Notes: a model not told the origin generated them from the letters alone. 64,000 bases of DNA from G965261775 sp965261775 (GCA_965261775.1 OZ253477.1:1860001-1924000); one strand, 5' to 3'; positions 1-9,236 are shown, counted from the stretch's first letter. Program-made: numbers and translations.

Positions 1-399
1 CCGGGCCATCTCCGCCACCAACGTCGTCACCGTGCTTTTGCCGTTTGAACCGGTAATTGCAATGATCGGCTTTTGCGTTTGTTGACAAAACAACTCAATA
101 TCACCACACACCGGAATACCTTTTTCGATAGCCAGTTTGATTGACTCATCGTGCAACGATACGCCCGGGCTCAGAATAATTTTTTTCGCAGACAACAACA
201 ATTCGCGTTTAATCTCGCCCAGACAGATCGGTACAGCCTCAAATGCATCTTTAAATGCCGGCAATCCCGGCGGTTCAATACGACTATCCGTTGCGGCGAC
301 CTTCAAACCCTGTCCAGACAAATGGCGCAGGCACGAGAGACCGGTTTGACCAAGTCCCACGACCACGGCGTCAAAGTGTATATCAGTAGTGCCCATCAT
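1..399 (-). CDS. murD: UDP-N-acetylmuramoylalanine--D-glutamate ligase, N-terminal part (cut by window edge)
   Basis: MurD adds D-glutamate to UDP-MurNAc-L-Ala in the cytoplasm. Only the first 133 codons are in the window; the gene continues beyond base 1. The N-terminal Rossmann-like segment is visible (VVVGLGQTGLS near residue 10), followed by LSPGVS and, close to the window edge, the ATP-binding Mur ligase loop ITGSNGKSTV. Two tandem ATGs lie at 399 and 396, preceded by GGGA; either may be used. It follows mraY on the same strand after about 33 bases, in the usual dcw order. Confidence 0.93.
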   Translation of the reverse strand, partial: MMGTTDIHFDAVVVGLGQTGLSCLRHLSGQGLKVAATDSRIEPPGLPAFKDAFEAVPICLGEIKRELLLSAKKIILSPGVSLHDESIKLAIEKGIPVCGDIELFCQQTQKPIIAITGSNGKSTVTTLVAEMAR

Positions 400-432
400 C
401 GTTTTTTCCCAAATACAAAACGGTATACCCCG

Positions 433-1515
433 CTAACGGATCTTTAAACTAGCCAGACCGACCAGCACCAGAATGACCGTAATAATCCAGAAACGGACAA
501 TGACTCGTGGTTCGGGCCAACCCTTCAGTTCATAATGGTGATGCAGGGGGGCCATTTTAAAGATGCGTTTACCGGTCAACTTATAAGAACCGACCTGTAA
601 TATGACGGAAATCGCCTCCAGCACAAAGATGCCGCCCATAATAAACAGCACGAGTTCTTGTCGTATAATAACGGCGACGGTACCGAGGGCGGCGCCCAGT
701 GACAGTGCGCCGATATCGCCCATGAAGACCTGCGCCGGATAGGTGTTAAACCACAGAAAACCGAGGCCTGCGCCGACGATGGCACTGCAAAAAACGACCA
801 CTTCACCTGCACCGGCGATATAGGGAATACCCAGATATTCAGCAAAGCCGATATGCCCAGCGGCATAGGCAAAAATCCCCAGTGCGCCGGCCACCATCAC
901 CGTCGGCAATATCGCCAGACCATCCAAACCATCCGTCAAATTGACCGCATTACTTGAACCGACAATGACGAAATAGGCCAAGACAATATAAGACCAGCCG
1001 AGGTCAAATACAAAAGACTTTAAAAACGGTACGATCAGCTGCGTTTCAACCGGAAGTACGGCGGATTGATAAAGATACGTGGCGGCACCAAATCCTACCA
1101 GAGACTGCGCCGTGTATTTATATCCTATCTTCAATCCCTGTGGGTCGCTATGGATGACTTTTTTATAATCATCCATCAAACCGATGATTCCGAACAACAG
1201 TGTCACCGCCAGAACAACAAAGATATAGCGATTGTCGAGGTCAACCCAGCACAGAGTGCTGAACGTAATGGATATTAATATCAACAAACCACCCATGGTC
1301 GGCGTACCCGTTTTTCCCAGATGGGTTTCCGGCCCGTCATTGCGAATACTCTGGCCTATCTGTCTATCCGTTAAATGACGGATCAGATATGGTCCTAGAA
1401 TAAACGAGATAAAAAGCGCAGTCAGTACGCCAAGTATGCTCCGGAGCGTCAGATAACGGAGCACGTTGAAACCGCTGTCAAACTGTGTCAGATATTCAGC
1501 CAGCCAGAGCAACAT
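433..1515 (-). CDS. mraY: phospho-N-acetylmuramoyl-pentapeptide transferase
   Basis: Integral membrane enzyme that moves phospho-MurNAc-pentapeptide from UDP to undecaprenyl phosphate, making lipid I. The 360-residue length is normal for the family and the sequence is a chain of about ten hydrophobic segments. Diagnostic motifs are present: DDYKK, NLTDGLDGLA, and the histidine-rich loop APLHHHYELKGWPE near the C-terminus. Its ATG overlaps the murF stop by one base (TGATG), so translation is probably coupled. Nothing unusual. Confidence 0.97.
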   Translation of the reverse strand: MLLWLAEYLTQFDSGFNVLRYLTLRSILGVLTALFISFILGPYLIRHLTDRQIGQSIRNDGPETHLGKTGTPTMGGLLILISITFSTLCWVDLDNRYIFVVLAVTLLFGIIGLMDDYKKVIHSDPQGLKIGYKYTAQSLVGFGAATYLYQSAVLPVETQLIVPFLKSFVFDLGWSYIVLAYFVIVGSSNAVNLTDGLDGLAILPTVMVAGALGIFAYAAGHIGFAEYLGIPYIAGAGEVVVFCSAIVGAGLGFLWFNTYPAQVFMGDIGALSLGAALGTVAVIIRQELVLFIMGGIFVLEAISVILQVGSYKLTGKRIFKMAPLHHHYELKGWPEPRVIVRFWIITVILVLVGLASLKIR

Positions 1516-2873
1516 CAGTCCTGCCGCTCCACTAATCCATCCACAAGCTGTTCCATTTGCATGGAGCGTGACCCCTTTATCAGGATGGTGGTATCATCGC
1601 CAATAATATCCTGTAAAGCCCGCCGAAGTGCCGCCAATGTTTCAAAAGACAATGCTCCCTTGCCGAAGGCGTGTCCGCTTTCGGAGGCAAGCTGCCCGAG
1701 CGTGAACAGACCATCAATGCCCGATCGTCGGGCTTGTTCCCCCGCCCTGAAGTGCAGCTGGCGGGTTTCTGCCCCCAGTTCATCCATATCTCCCAGAACC
1801 AGATAACGTCGGCCGGAACAGGTGCGTAAAACCTCCAGTCCCGCTTCAAGTGATGTGGGGTTGGCGTTATAGGTGTCATCCATAATACGCACCCCCCGCT
1901 GGCCCTTTTTAATCTGCAGGCGTCCTTTAACCGGCGACATCTTCTCCAAACCGTTTTTGATTGTAGGTAAATCAATATCAAGGCTTAAACAACAGGCTGC
2001 TGCCGCCAGTGCATTCATCACATTGTGTTGACCGGGCAGGGGCAAGTCCACGGTGATGCAACCCTTTTCACAGTGCAGTTGAAATTGAACACCAGCAATA
2101 TCGGGCGCTAGAAAGATATTTTCGGCGCGCACATCACTATTAGAGGTATTGATGCCGAATGTCCGTTGCCGCCGATGCCGACAGATCTCTTTCCAAAAAT
2201 CTGCGTAGTCGTCATCGGCGTTAATGATGGCTGTTCCAGACATCTGCAATCCCGAGTAGATATCCCCCTTGGCCATAGCGACGCCCTGTATACTCTCAAA
2301 GCCCTCAAGATGTGCCGGAGCGCATTGCGTGATTATGGCAACGTCAGGGCGAACAATTCCACTCAACCATTTAATTTCACCGGGGCGGTTTGCCCCCATC
2401 TCTATCACCGCATATTGATGTTTCCTGTCCAATCCGAACAGAGTTAACGGCACACCGATTGTGTTATTTAGATTGCCTGGGGTGGCATGGACCTCAAAAG
2501 GATCGGACAGAATACAGCTGATCATTTCTTTAACCGTGGTTTTGCCGTTACTGCCGGTGATGGCGATGATTGGGAGCGACATTTCCTGCCGCCACGCTCT
2601 GGACAAAAGTCCAATGGCTTCACAGGTATCCGCCACCTGAATACTCGGCAAGGTGTGTTTCACCTTGCGTGCTAACATCAATGAGCTGGCGCCTTTTTCT
2701 TCGGCCATTGTTACGTAATCATGTCCGTCAAAATGAGGGCCCTTCAAGGCGATAAACAGATTACCCCTCTCAATCTGGCGGCTGTCAGTACTGCATCCTG
2801 AAAACCGCACGTCTTTTCCCTGAAAACGGCTATGGGTTGCTGCTGCTGCTGTGGAAAGCATCATATTAATCAT
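1515..2873 (-). CDS. murF: UDP-N-acetylmuramoyl-tripeptide--D-alanyl-D-alanine ligase
   Basis: Cytoplasmic Mur ligase that adds D-Ala-D-Ala to the UDP-MurNAc-tripeptide. 452 residues, a typical length. The ATP-binding loop ITGSNGKTTVK lies near residue 105, followed by a central region with EMGANRPGEI and a C-terminal domain with DDTYNANP and VLGDMDELG, all characteristic of MurF. The ATG overlaps the murE stop in an ATGA junction, and the gene ends on the mraY start, so it sits in the translationally coupled dcw series. Confidence 0.97.
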   Translation of the reverse strand: MINMMLSTAAAATHSRFQGKDVRFSGCSTDSRQIERGNLFIALKGPHFDGHDYVTMAEEKGASSLMLARKVKHTLPSIQVADTCEAIGLLSRAWRQEMSLPIIAITGSNGKTTVKEMISCILSDPFEVHATPGNLNNTIGVPLTLFGLDRKHQYAVIEMGANRPGEIKWLSGIVRPDVAIITQCAPAHLEGFESIQGVAMAKGDIYSGLQMSGTAIINADDDYADFWKEICRHRRQRTFGINTSNSDVRAENIFLAPDIAGVQFQLHCEKGCITVDLPLPGQHNVMNALAAAACCLSLDIDLPTIKNGLEKMSPVKGRLQIKKGQRGVRIMDDTYNANPTSLEAGLEVLRTCSGRRYLVLGDMDELGAETRQLHFRAGEQARRSGIDGLFTLGQLASESGHAFGKGALSFETLAALRRALQDIIGDDTTILIKGSRSMQMEQLVDGLVERQD

Positions 2874-4372
2874 ATGCCCCCCGCCGTCAGAGATTTGGCG
2901 ATCTCGCGGTCACTGAATGGCAACACTGTTGACCCGACCACCTGCGTCGTTTCATGGCCCTTGCCGGCAATCAAAATCACATCTTCTTTATCGGCCATTA
3001 AAAATGTATCGTTGATGGCATCGTTGCGATCCTCCTTGACGATGATCCGATCCTTTCTGTTGATACCGGTGAGGATATGCTCAATAATCTGCGTTGGCAG
3101 CTCCGAACGCGGATTGTCGTTCGTCAGCACAATCCGATCCGCAAGTGCTTCGGCGATCGCGCCCATCTGTGGACGCTTGCCAATATCACGATCACCTCCG
3201 CAACCAAAAACGCAATATAACCGTCCTGCACAATAATGACGCAATGTTGAAAGCGTCTTCCTCAGCGCATCGGGGGTATGCGCGTAATCAACTACCAACA
3301 GAGGTTTATCGGCAGCGCTGAAACACTCCATTCTGCCCGGTACGCCTTCAAAATCAGACAACGTCTTCTCAAGCTGCCCAACGCGGATACCTGTTGCACA
3401 TAGCGCGGCAAACACCGCCAGAATATTTTCGATATTGAACTGCCCCAAAAGCCGGGTACGTACCACGGCTTTTCCCCATGGACTTTGAATGCTTAGGTAA
3501 CTTGTTAGATGGTCCCTTTCAACAGCTTCGCACCAGACACGGTCGACACCTTTTTTAACCGATTTTATGGTGGCAAATTGATCTGAACAAGCGATGATAT
3601 GCACATCCTCTGGTAATTTTTCAATCAGTCGTGCCCCATAATCATCGCCCGCATTCACAATGGCGTATTCAAGCCCTGTACACTCAAACAGGCGGAATTT
3701 GGCAGCCGCATAATCTTCAAGGTTGATATGGTAATCAAGATGATCCCGACTGATATTGGTTAGTATGGCCACATTAAATGCTATTCCCGTGACTCGCCCC
3801 TGATCCAACGCGTGTGAAGAGACCTCCATGGCGACGCTGTCCACTTTTCTCCGCCATTGATAAAACAGCGAATGCAGTTTGATCATATCCGGGGTCGTCA
3901 TATTGCTGGCTTTGATATCGCCGAACAGCCCGTAGCCTAACGTTCCAATCAAACCGGCCTCCTGTCCCAGACGGGACAGGATATACGCGATCATATACGA
4001 TACGGTGGTTTTGCCATTGGTACCCGTTACCCCGAATATGCGCATCCGTTTCGACGGCTCATCATAAAAGCGGCTGATAATATTACCGGCCTGCTGACGC
4101 AACGCTGGCACGCGAACAACGGGAACCGGTATTGAAACAGTGTCCAGTTGCTCGCTCCCGTCAATAGCAACAGCGACAGCGCCCAGCCTGACGGCATCGC
4201 CAATATAGTCGATTCCATTGAACCTCAGTCCACGGCAAGCCAGAAAAAGATCGCCCGGTTTCACTTCCCTACTATCGGTGGCGAACCCCGATATATGAAC
4301 AGCCGTATCGTTACATCCGGCAAATAAAGCGGCCAGCGGTTTCGTATTGTTGAGTTGTTCAGCTGCCATCAT
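2870..4372 (-). CDS. murE: UDP-N-acetylmuramoyl-tripeptide synthetase (meso-diaminopimelate-adding)
   Basis: Cytoplasmic Mur ligase adding the third amino acid of the stem peptide. The loop GVTGTNGKTTV gives the ATP site, and the DNPR motif (NDNPRSE, about residue 415) is the known determinant for meso-diaminopimelate rather than lysine. The frame is open six codons further upstream (4390), but I place the start at 4372, where ATG overlaps the ftsI stop in an ATGA junction like the neighbouring genes; a second ATG follows at 4369. About 500 residues. Confidence 0.95.
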   Translation of the reverse strand: MMAAEQLNNTKPLAALFAGCNDTAVHISGFATDSREVKPGDLFLACRGLRFNGIDYIGDAVRLGAVAVAIDGSEQLDTVSIPVPVVRVPALRQQAGNIISRFYDEPSKRMRIFGVTGTNGKTTVSYMIAYILSRLGQEAGLIGTLGYGLFGDIKASNMTTPDMIKLHSLFYQWRRKVDSVAMEVSSHALDQGRVTGIAFNVAILTNISRDHLDYHINLEDYAAAKFRLFECTGLEYAIVNAGDDYGARLIEKLPEDVHIIACSDQFATIKSVKKGVDRVWCEAVERDHLTSYLSIQSPWGKAVVRTRLLGQFNIENILAVFAALCATGIRVGQLEKTLSDFEGVPGRMECFSAADKPLLVVDYAHTPDALRKTLSTLRHYCAGRLYCVFGCGGDRDIGKRPQMGAIAEALADRIVLTNDNPRSELPTQIIEHILTGINRKDRIIVKEDRNDAINDTFLMADKEDVILIAGKGHETTQVVGSTVLPFSDREIAKSLTAGGI

Positions 4373-6105
4373 CGTCTGGATTTCCCGCACTGATTCTCAA
4401 AACAACGACCGTCCGCGATGATGAGGTCGGTAAATGATGGAAGATCGTCCGGCGGGACATTCAAAATACGAAAAGTGCCGCCCATCACCTTTGAAAAAAC
4501 TGGTGCTGCGACAAGCCCCCCGTAATATTCACCCTGTGGTTCATCAAGTAACACAACCATGGCGAAACGTGGTTCGCTTGCTGGTGCAATACCCGCAAAT
4601 AAAGAAATATAACGATCTTCCGCATAACCTCCGTGGGTGGATTTATGCGCCGTTCCAGTTTTGCCGAGAACACGGTAGCCGGGGATTGCCGCGTGTTTTC
4701 CCGTGCCATTTTCCGAAACGTTGGCCTCCAGCATATCCCGTACCTGTCTGGCAATCTCATTACTGATAATGCGCTTGCCTGAGATCGGACCGTCAACTCT
4801 GGTAAAGGAAACCGGCAACATTACACCATCTACTGCCAGCACCGAATAGGCCTTCGCCAGTTGTAAAGCAGTGACCGAAAGGCCATACCCGAATGACAAA
4901 GTAGCCACTTCAATATCCGACCACATGTTATAAAAACGGAGATTGCCCGGTGCTTCGCCCGGGAAAATGCTACCCGTATATTGGCCGAAACCAAACCGTG
5001 TCAGCATATTCCAGTACAGCTCCGGTTCAATCGACAATGCAATCTTGCTGGCGCCGATATTGCTGGATTTACTGATTACCCCGGAGACATCAATATGTCC
5101 GTAATTTTGAATATCGCGGATGGTATGCTTGCCTATAACGAAATGACCTGGCGTTGTATCAATCGGCGTGTGCGGTTCATAGTGACCGGATTCCAGAGCA
5201 ATGGCCACGGTGAAAGGTTTTATTGTTGAACCTGGTTCAAAGATATCCGTCACAGCGCGGTTGCGGTAATAACGGTGCTGAATATCTGCGCGATTGTTCG
5301 GGTTATAGGAGGGTTGGTTGACCATGGCCACGACTTCGCCGGTTCTGACATCCAGCATGACCAGCGATCCTCCCTGGGCGCGGTGGTATTTCACCGCCTT
5401 GGTCAATTCCCGATAGGCTAGATATTGAATGCGCCGGTCGATACTCAGCGTTAGTTTCTCGCCGGGGGAAGCTGATTCGATATTTTCAATATTTTCGACG
5501 ATGCGGTTCAGACGATCCTTAAGCACGCGTTTTTTGCCTAATTTACCGCTTAACCACTCATTATAGGCCAGTTCCAGACCTTCCTGCCCCTTATCATCAA
5601 TATCGGTAAAACCGACAATATGTGAGGTGACTTCGGCAGCGGGATAATAACGTTTGTATTCAAACTGAGTTGACACGCCTGTTATATCAAGCGCCAGCAC
5701 TGCATTGACCATATCCGGGCTGGCATGCCGTTTCAGATAGACGAAATCGCGCTGCATGCGGTTCCACAAAATGTCATGTAAACGTTCGACTGTCATGTCC
5801 AGCGTCTCTGCCAGTGCCGGCAATCGTTCGGCATTCTCAAACACTCTGGCTGGTGTTGCCCAGATTGAATCAATGTGTGTACTGATGGCGAGTTGTTCGC
5901 CGTTGCGATCAACAATAACACCACGATAAGCGGGGACTGTCACGACGCGAACCGAGCGGGCATCGCCGTGACGTTTCAAAAAATCGTTATTCAGCAACAG
6001 CAAGTACACTGCCCGACCGGCAAGCGCCAACATACAGCACAGAAAAAAAGCCAGTACCAGCCAGCGGCGTATCGGATATTGTGCTTGTATCACATCCGCT
6101 TTCAT
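4369..6105 (-). CDS. ftsI: peptidoglycan transpeptidase FtsI (penicillin-binding protein 3)
   Basis: Septal class B penicillin-binding protein that cross-links peptidoglycan at the division site. 578 residues: short cytoplasmic tail, one membrane anchor (residues about 13-36), a dimerisation domain, then the transpeptidase domain. The active-site motifs are complete: STIK at 293-296 with the catalytic serine, SSN at 347-349, and KTGT at 482-485. Its ATG overlaps the ftsL stop (ATGA), and its own stop overlaps murE. This is the target class of beta-lactams. Confidence 0.97.
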   Translation of the reverse strand: MKADVIQAQYPIRRWLVLAFFLCCMLALAGRAVYLLLLNNDFLKRHGDARSVRVVTVPAYRGVIVDRNGEQLAISTHIDSIWATPARVFENAERLPALAETLDMTVERLHDILWNRMQRDFVYLKRHASPDMVNAVLALDITGVSTQFEYKRYYPAAEVTSHIVGFTDIDDKGQEGLELAYNEWLSGKLGKKRVLKDRLNRIVENIENIESASPGEKLTLSIDRRIQYLAYRELTKAVKYHRAQGGSLVMLDVRTGEVVAMVNQPSYNPNNRADIQHRYYRNRAVTDIFEPGSTIKPFTVAIALESGHYEPHTPIDTTPGHFVIGKHTIRDIQNYGHIDVSGVISKSSNIGASKIALSIEPELYWNMLTRFGFGQYTGSIFPGEAPGNLRFYNMWSDIEVATLSFGYGLSVTALQLAKAYSVLAVDGVMLPVSFTRVDGPISGKRIISNEIARQVRDMLEANVSENGTGKHAAIPGYRVLGKTGTAHKSTHGGYAEDRYISLFAGIAPASEPRFAMVVLLDEPQGEYYGGLVAAPVFSKVMGGTFRILNVPPDDLPSFTDLIIADGRCFENQCGKSRR

Positions 6106-6365
6106 CGGGATAATAGTATGATTGAATTTTGTTCCGGCATCTTCATGCCCAATTCGTTTCTGGCAATCGTTTCAATGCGATCGCTCATTGCCCAGGTTCT
6201 TTGTTCAAGTTGCAAACGACCCCATTCCGCATTTAATTCATCATGTGTTTTCTCCAGTGTCTGCAATTCCACGAACAGGCGACGTGCCTCATGCCGCGAG
6301 GTCACGATACCAAGCGCGGACAGAAATATCGCCAGACAGAGCCCGTACTGTAACAACAACTTCAT
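6102..6365 (-). CDS. ftsL: cell division protein FtsL
   Basis: Small bitopic membrane protein of the divisome, partner of FtsB and FtsQ. From the ATG at 6365 it is 87 residues: a short N-terminus, one transmembrane helix (about residues 4-22), then a periplasmic coiled coil ending in RIETIARNELGMKMPE, the conserved FtsL tail. A GTG at 6374 would add three residues, but ATG at 6365 forms an ATGA overlap with the rsmH stop and is preferred. Sequence conservation of FtsL is low; the position between rsmH and ftsI makes the call firm. Confidence 0.93.
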   Translation of the reverse strand: MKLLLQYGLCLAIFLSALGIVTSRHEARRLFVELQTLEKTHDELNAEWGRLQLEQRTWAMSDRIETIARNELGMKMPEQNSIILLSR

Positions 6366-7294
6366 GACGGGCACCGCTCTGCGACCCGTAACAGGGCACT
6401 ACGCGCCCGTGGATTGCGGGCGATCTCGGCCTTGGTCGGGCGCTGCTTCTTACCGACCGGTTGCAGGTGTATCGTTGCCCTGTCGGGCATGACCGGCAGT
6501 CCTGACAGGACTGCGTTTGGCCGAGCCTGATCACGTATGAAGCGCTTTACGATACGGTCTTCCAGAGAATGAAAACTGATGACCGCCAGCCGTCCACCCG
6601 GTTCAAGTGCCGCGATGGTCTGATCCAGTACCTGTTTGAGTTCAGCCAACTCGCGGTTAATAAAAATACGCAGCGCCTGAAATGTTTTTCTCGCTGGGTG
6701 GATGTCCCGTTTTCCCCGAGGTACAATTTTGCCAAGTAAATTGGCAAGTTGAACGGTATTGGTTACAGACCGTTCTTTTCTTTGTCGGACAATGGCGTGG
6801 GCGATACGTCTTGCTGCCCGTTCTTCTCCATAAGTATAAATCACATCCGCCAATTCGGTTTCACTTGCTGTATTCAGCCAATCGGCAACGCTTTGTCCTT
6901 CATTTGGATTCATACGCATATCCAACGTGGCGTTAAGGCGGTAACTGAAACCCCGTCCAGGGTCGTCTAGCTGTGCAGAAGAAACTCCGAGATCAAGCAA
7001 AATACCGGAAACCTGCGCCCCCATATCATAGCGTTTGACCTGCTGCTTCAACATCGTGAATGAACCCTGAATAATGTTGAAACGACTGTCCCGCCTGAAC
7101 TCGGCGTCGCAGGAGGCGATCGCCGCCGGATCTTTATCAAACGCGAGTAGACGACCATCCATCCCAAGCCGTTCAAGGATAGCCCGACTGTGGCCGCCTC
7201 CGCCAAATGTACCATCAATATAAAAGCCGTTTGCGCGGATATTGAGCGCTTCGATAACTTCATCTGATAAAACCGATTTATGTTCATAGTCCAA
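6362..7294 (-). CDS. rsmH: 16S rRNA (cytosine1402-N4)-methyltransferase
   Basis: S-adenosylmethionine-dependent methylation of C1402 of 16S rRNA. 310 residues. Motifs: DGTFGGGGHSRAIL near the N-terminus (SAM site), LDLGVSSAQLDDPGRGFSY, and SFHSLEDRIVKRF near the C-terminus, all RsmH signatures. The only start that gives the expected N-terminus (DYEHKSV) is a TTG at 7294, with GGGG about 12 bases upstream; TTG starts recur in this genome. It lies between mraZ and ftsL as in other dcw clusters. Confidence 0.96.
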   Translation of the reverse strand: MDYEHKSVLSDEVIEALNIRANGFYIDGTFGGGGHSRAILERLGMDGRLLAFDKDPAAIASCDAEFRRDSRFNIIQGSFTMLKQQVKRYDMGAQVSGILLDLGVSSAQLDDPGRGFSYRLNATLDMRMNPNEGQSVADWLNTASETELADVIYTYGEERAARRIAHAIVRQRKERSVTNTVQLANLLGKIVPRGKRDIHPARKTFQALRIFINRELAELKQVLDQTIAALEPGGRLAVISFHSLEDRIVKRFIRDQARPNAVLSGLPVMPDRATIHLQPVGKKQRPTKAEIARNPRARSALLRVAERCPS

Positions 7295-7323
7295 TATAAT
7301 GAAACCCCAAGGGTTAATCGGCC

Positions 7324-7782
7324 TTACAAAGATAGCGACTGCAACGCCTCCGGTGTGGGCAGGGAATCATCGCCAACCGATTGCAACCATGCATCACGGT
7401 GGGTCTCCCAGTTTTTTTCAGCCCAAATCTCAAGCCGGTTGCCTTGTCCGAGCATCACCACCTGCTTGGCAAATTCGGCATAAGTACGCAATTCCGCAGG
7501 GATGAGGATACGACCATGGTTGTCAAACCGACAATCGGAGGCATAACCCCGCATCATCTGCTTGGTACGTCGGCTCTGCGTATCGAAATCGGAAAGCTCC
7601 GCCAGTTTGCTTTCAATCTCATTCCATTCCACCAGAGAATAGAGCCAGAGCGAACGGTCAAGCGGGCTCAGGGTAATCACAAGATTGCTATTATCCTGAA
7701 CGGTGATTAGGGTGCGATAGCGACTCGGCACGGCAATGCGCCCCTTATGATCAACACTGATTTTATTGAAGCCTCTAAACAT
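7324..7782 (-). CDS. mraZ: transcriptional regulator MraZ
   Basis: First gene of the dcw cluster. MraZ is a DNA-binding protein with two SpoVT/AbrB-like swapped-hairpin domains that represses its own operon. 152 residues; the two repeats start at NKISVDHKGRIAVPSRYR and at about residue 80 (DNHGRILIPAELR). The ATG at 7782 follows AAGGG. Three GTGGG-type boxes lie in its own 5' leader, so autoregulation is directly suggested by the sequence. Confidence 0.96.
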   Translation of the reverse strand: MFRGFNKISVDHKGRIAVPSRYRTLITVQDNSNLVITLSPLDRSLWLYSLVEWNEIESKLAELSDFDTQSRRTKQMMRGYASDCRFDNHGRILIPAELRTYAEFAKQVVMLGQGNRLEIWAEKNWETHRDAWLQSVGDDSLPTPEALQSLSL

Positions 7783-7802
7783 GCCCTTAATCTTACAAAA
7801 AA

Positions 7803-7827
7803 ACCACTTTCACCCACAATCTCCCAC
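7803..7827 (-). promoter_or_regulatory. MraZ-binding direct repeats
   Basis: Read on the minus strand, three boxes GTGGGAGATT, GTGGGTGAAA and GTGGTTTTTT follow each other at exactly 10-base spacing between the -10 element and the mraZ start. MraZ is known in E. coli to bind TGGGN repeats separated by five bases in front of mraZ. The third box is degenerate (GTGGT). Confidence 0.82.
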
Positions 7828-7837
7828 CTTATTGTAA

Positions 7838-7867
7838 ATAATAGAGATTTCAGATTATTATTGTCAA
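7838..7867 (-). promoter_or_regulatory. sigma70-like promoter of the dcw operon
   Basis: On the minus strand there is a perfect -35 TTGACA (7862-7867), an 18-base spacer, and -10 TATTAT (7838-7843). Transcription would begin near 7831, just upstream of the MraZ boxes, so bound MraZ would sit over the initial transcribed region. Confidence 0.78.
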
Positions 7868-8202
7868 GGTCTTTATATGGTTTTATCAGATAAGAAACGC
7901 TTTTTTACAATCACTCGTTGAGTAGGAAATGGGTATAGCTTAAAAGTAAGGATATATTAAGCATATATAATTCAATACATTAAATTATATATGTTAAGAT
8001 ATAACATTAATTTAATGTGGCATCCGGGAAAACAATATTAAAGAGACAATAATATTTTGCCTTTTCTGAAAAAATGACGAGAATAGCGTGAAAAAGACCA
8101 ATATTTTAGCCTGATCGTATAAAACCGGAGTAAAACAAGTGCACCCCCGCAATGGAAATGCATCAAAAAAACGGGCTGATGATCGGATCTTTAGTATGAA
8201 GT
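7868..8202. other. AT-rich intergenic stretch with an imperfect palindrome
   Basis: No credible gene is seen between the mraZ promoter and the 3' end of RNase P RNA. The notable element is an inverted repeat with 11-base perfect arms (CATATATAATT at 7962-7972 and its complement at 7983-7993) separated by 10 bases, extended imperfectly by TTAA on both sides. Its role is unknown. A short minus-strand frame here runs into the RNA gene and is not believable. Confidence 0.5.
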
Positions 8203-8545
8203 AGGAAAGAGTCGACCGATAAGCCGGGTTCTGTCTGGGACAGTCATTCATCTGGAATGTATGTCGCCATACATCTCAAGCAACCTACCCGGAAACAGTG
8301 CGGACCACACTATTATTTCCCTATTTGGTCTTGCTCCCGGTGGGGTTTACCCTGCCATCGCCATTACTGGCAATGCGGTGCGCTCTTACCACACCTTTTC
8401 ACCCTTGCCCTTGCAGGCGGTTTGTTTTCTGTGGCACTTTCCATCGGCTCACGCCGTCCAGATGTTATCTGGCACCGTGTCCTAGGGAGCCCGGACTTTC
8501 CTCTGATTGGTCCAACGACCAACAGCGACTGCCTGGTCGACTCTA
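8203..8545 (-). ncRNA. rnpB: RNase P RNA (class A)
   Basis: Catalytic RNA that removes 5' leaders from pre-tRNA. On the minus strand the sequence opens with GAGTCGACCAGGCAGTCGC, contains GAGGAAAGTCCGGGCTCC, a GGGTAAGGGTGAAAAGGTG-like segment, GGTAAGAGCGCACCGC and ATAGGGAAATA. It ends with GATGAATGACTGTCCCAGACAG, then AGAACCCGGCTTATCGGTCGAC. These match the conserved regions of gammaproteobacterial RNase P RNA in order. Ends are placed by comparison with the E. coli molecule and may be off by a few bases. Shadow reading frames on the other strand are not genes. Confidence 0.95.
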
Positions 8546-8551
8546 ACGCCT

Positions 8552-8580
8552 AGTATATGGTCGAAAAATCTTCTTAGCAA
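8552..8580 (-). promoter_or_regulatory. promoter of rnpB
   Basis: Minus strand: -35 TTGCTA (8575-8580), a 17-base spacer, -10 TATACT (8552-8557), then about seven bases to the proposed RNA 5' end. Confidence 0.8.
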
Positions 8581-8654
8581 GGAATATTAATGCTGGTGTT
8601 TCCACGCAAGGAGGATAAAAACGAAGCGTTCACGGACATACTTGGAAAATCATT

Positions 8655-9080
8655 ATGATTATGCTCGGAGCTACTGATCCAACACGTTGTCATAGTTATA
8701 ATACAACAAACGTTAGAAGGAAAACAGGTACGAGACATATTTGGGTATGTAATAGTTGTTCTAATCAAATGTTGCTCAGTCCTATTCGTCATAGAAAAAT
8801 GATAGGAAAAATCAGCAGATTTTGGATGGCAGGGTGTAAACATCATGGCGGATATACATATAATGGTCTCGAAGGAAGTTCTGCGAAACTTGAATTTGCT
8901 AATGACAAAAACCGTCGAGCAAATAACACAAAGAGATCAAAGTTAGATATTTGTAAATCAATATATGATCCAAACGCATCACGTAACAACATGATTAAAA
9001 TGTTTATTAATGAAGGTGGTTGCACGAAAGCTGGCACTGCAACGTATTATGCGAAAATTAAAAAGGAGGCAAGACAATGA
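8655..9080 (+). CDS. hypothetical protein, 141 residues
   Basis: I do not recognise this protein. It is basic and lysine/asparagine-rich. It has Cys pairs near the N-terminus (a CNSC motif about residue 32) that could bind metal. Its C-terminus reads FINEGGCTKAGTATYYAKIKK and looks like a small helical, possibly DNA-binding, module of the kind seen in phage-type proteins; that resemblance is from memory and weak. A second ATG lies two codons in. The stop overlaps the next small gene (ATGA), which supports real translation. The base composition is more AT-rich than the flanking core genes, suggesting acquired DNA. Confidence 0.55.
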   Translation: MIMLGATDPTRCHSYNTTNVRRKTGTRHIWVCNSCSNQMLLSPIRHRKMIGKISRFWMAGCKHHGGYTYNGLEGSSAKLEFANDKNRRANNTKRSKLDICKSIYDPNASRNNMIKMFINEGGCTKAGTATYYAKIKKEARQ

Positions 9081-9229
9081 ACGATTCACATCCTTCTGAC
9101 TTCGTTGTTGTAATAGCTTACATCGTTGGATGTCTTTTGCTGGTTGCAGTATATACGTATACAATGATCTTAGTCTTATTTGGAGTGAAAAAACAGAACA
9201 ATGAAAAGGCTTATCGATATAATTTTTAG
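9077..9229 (+). CDS. small single-pass membrane protein, 50 residues
   Basis: Not recognised. A clear AAAAAGGAGG ribosome-binding site sits six bases before the ATG, and the ATG overlaps the previous stop. The product has a short acidic N-terminus (MNDSHPSDF), one long hydrophobic helix (about residues 9-36), and a basic tail (KKQNNEKAYRYNF). It has the shape of CcmD-like or toxin-like micropeptides, but no cytochrome genes are nearby, so I assign no function. Confidence 0.6.
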   Translation: MNDSHPSDFVVVIAYIVGCLLLVAVYTYTMILVLFGVKKQNNEKAYRYNF

Positions 9230-9236
9230 TGAAAAT

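Noticed and set aside
8257..8553. Three overlapping plus-strand ORFs
   Set aside because: They are antisense to the RNase P RNA gene and reflect its structured sequence.
9077..9229. Haem exporter subunit CcmD
   Set aside because: Size and single helix fit, but no ccm genes are nearby and no specific motif is present.
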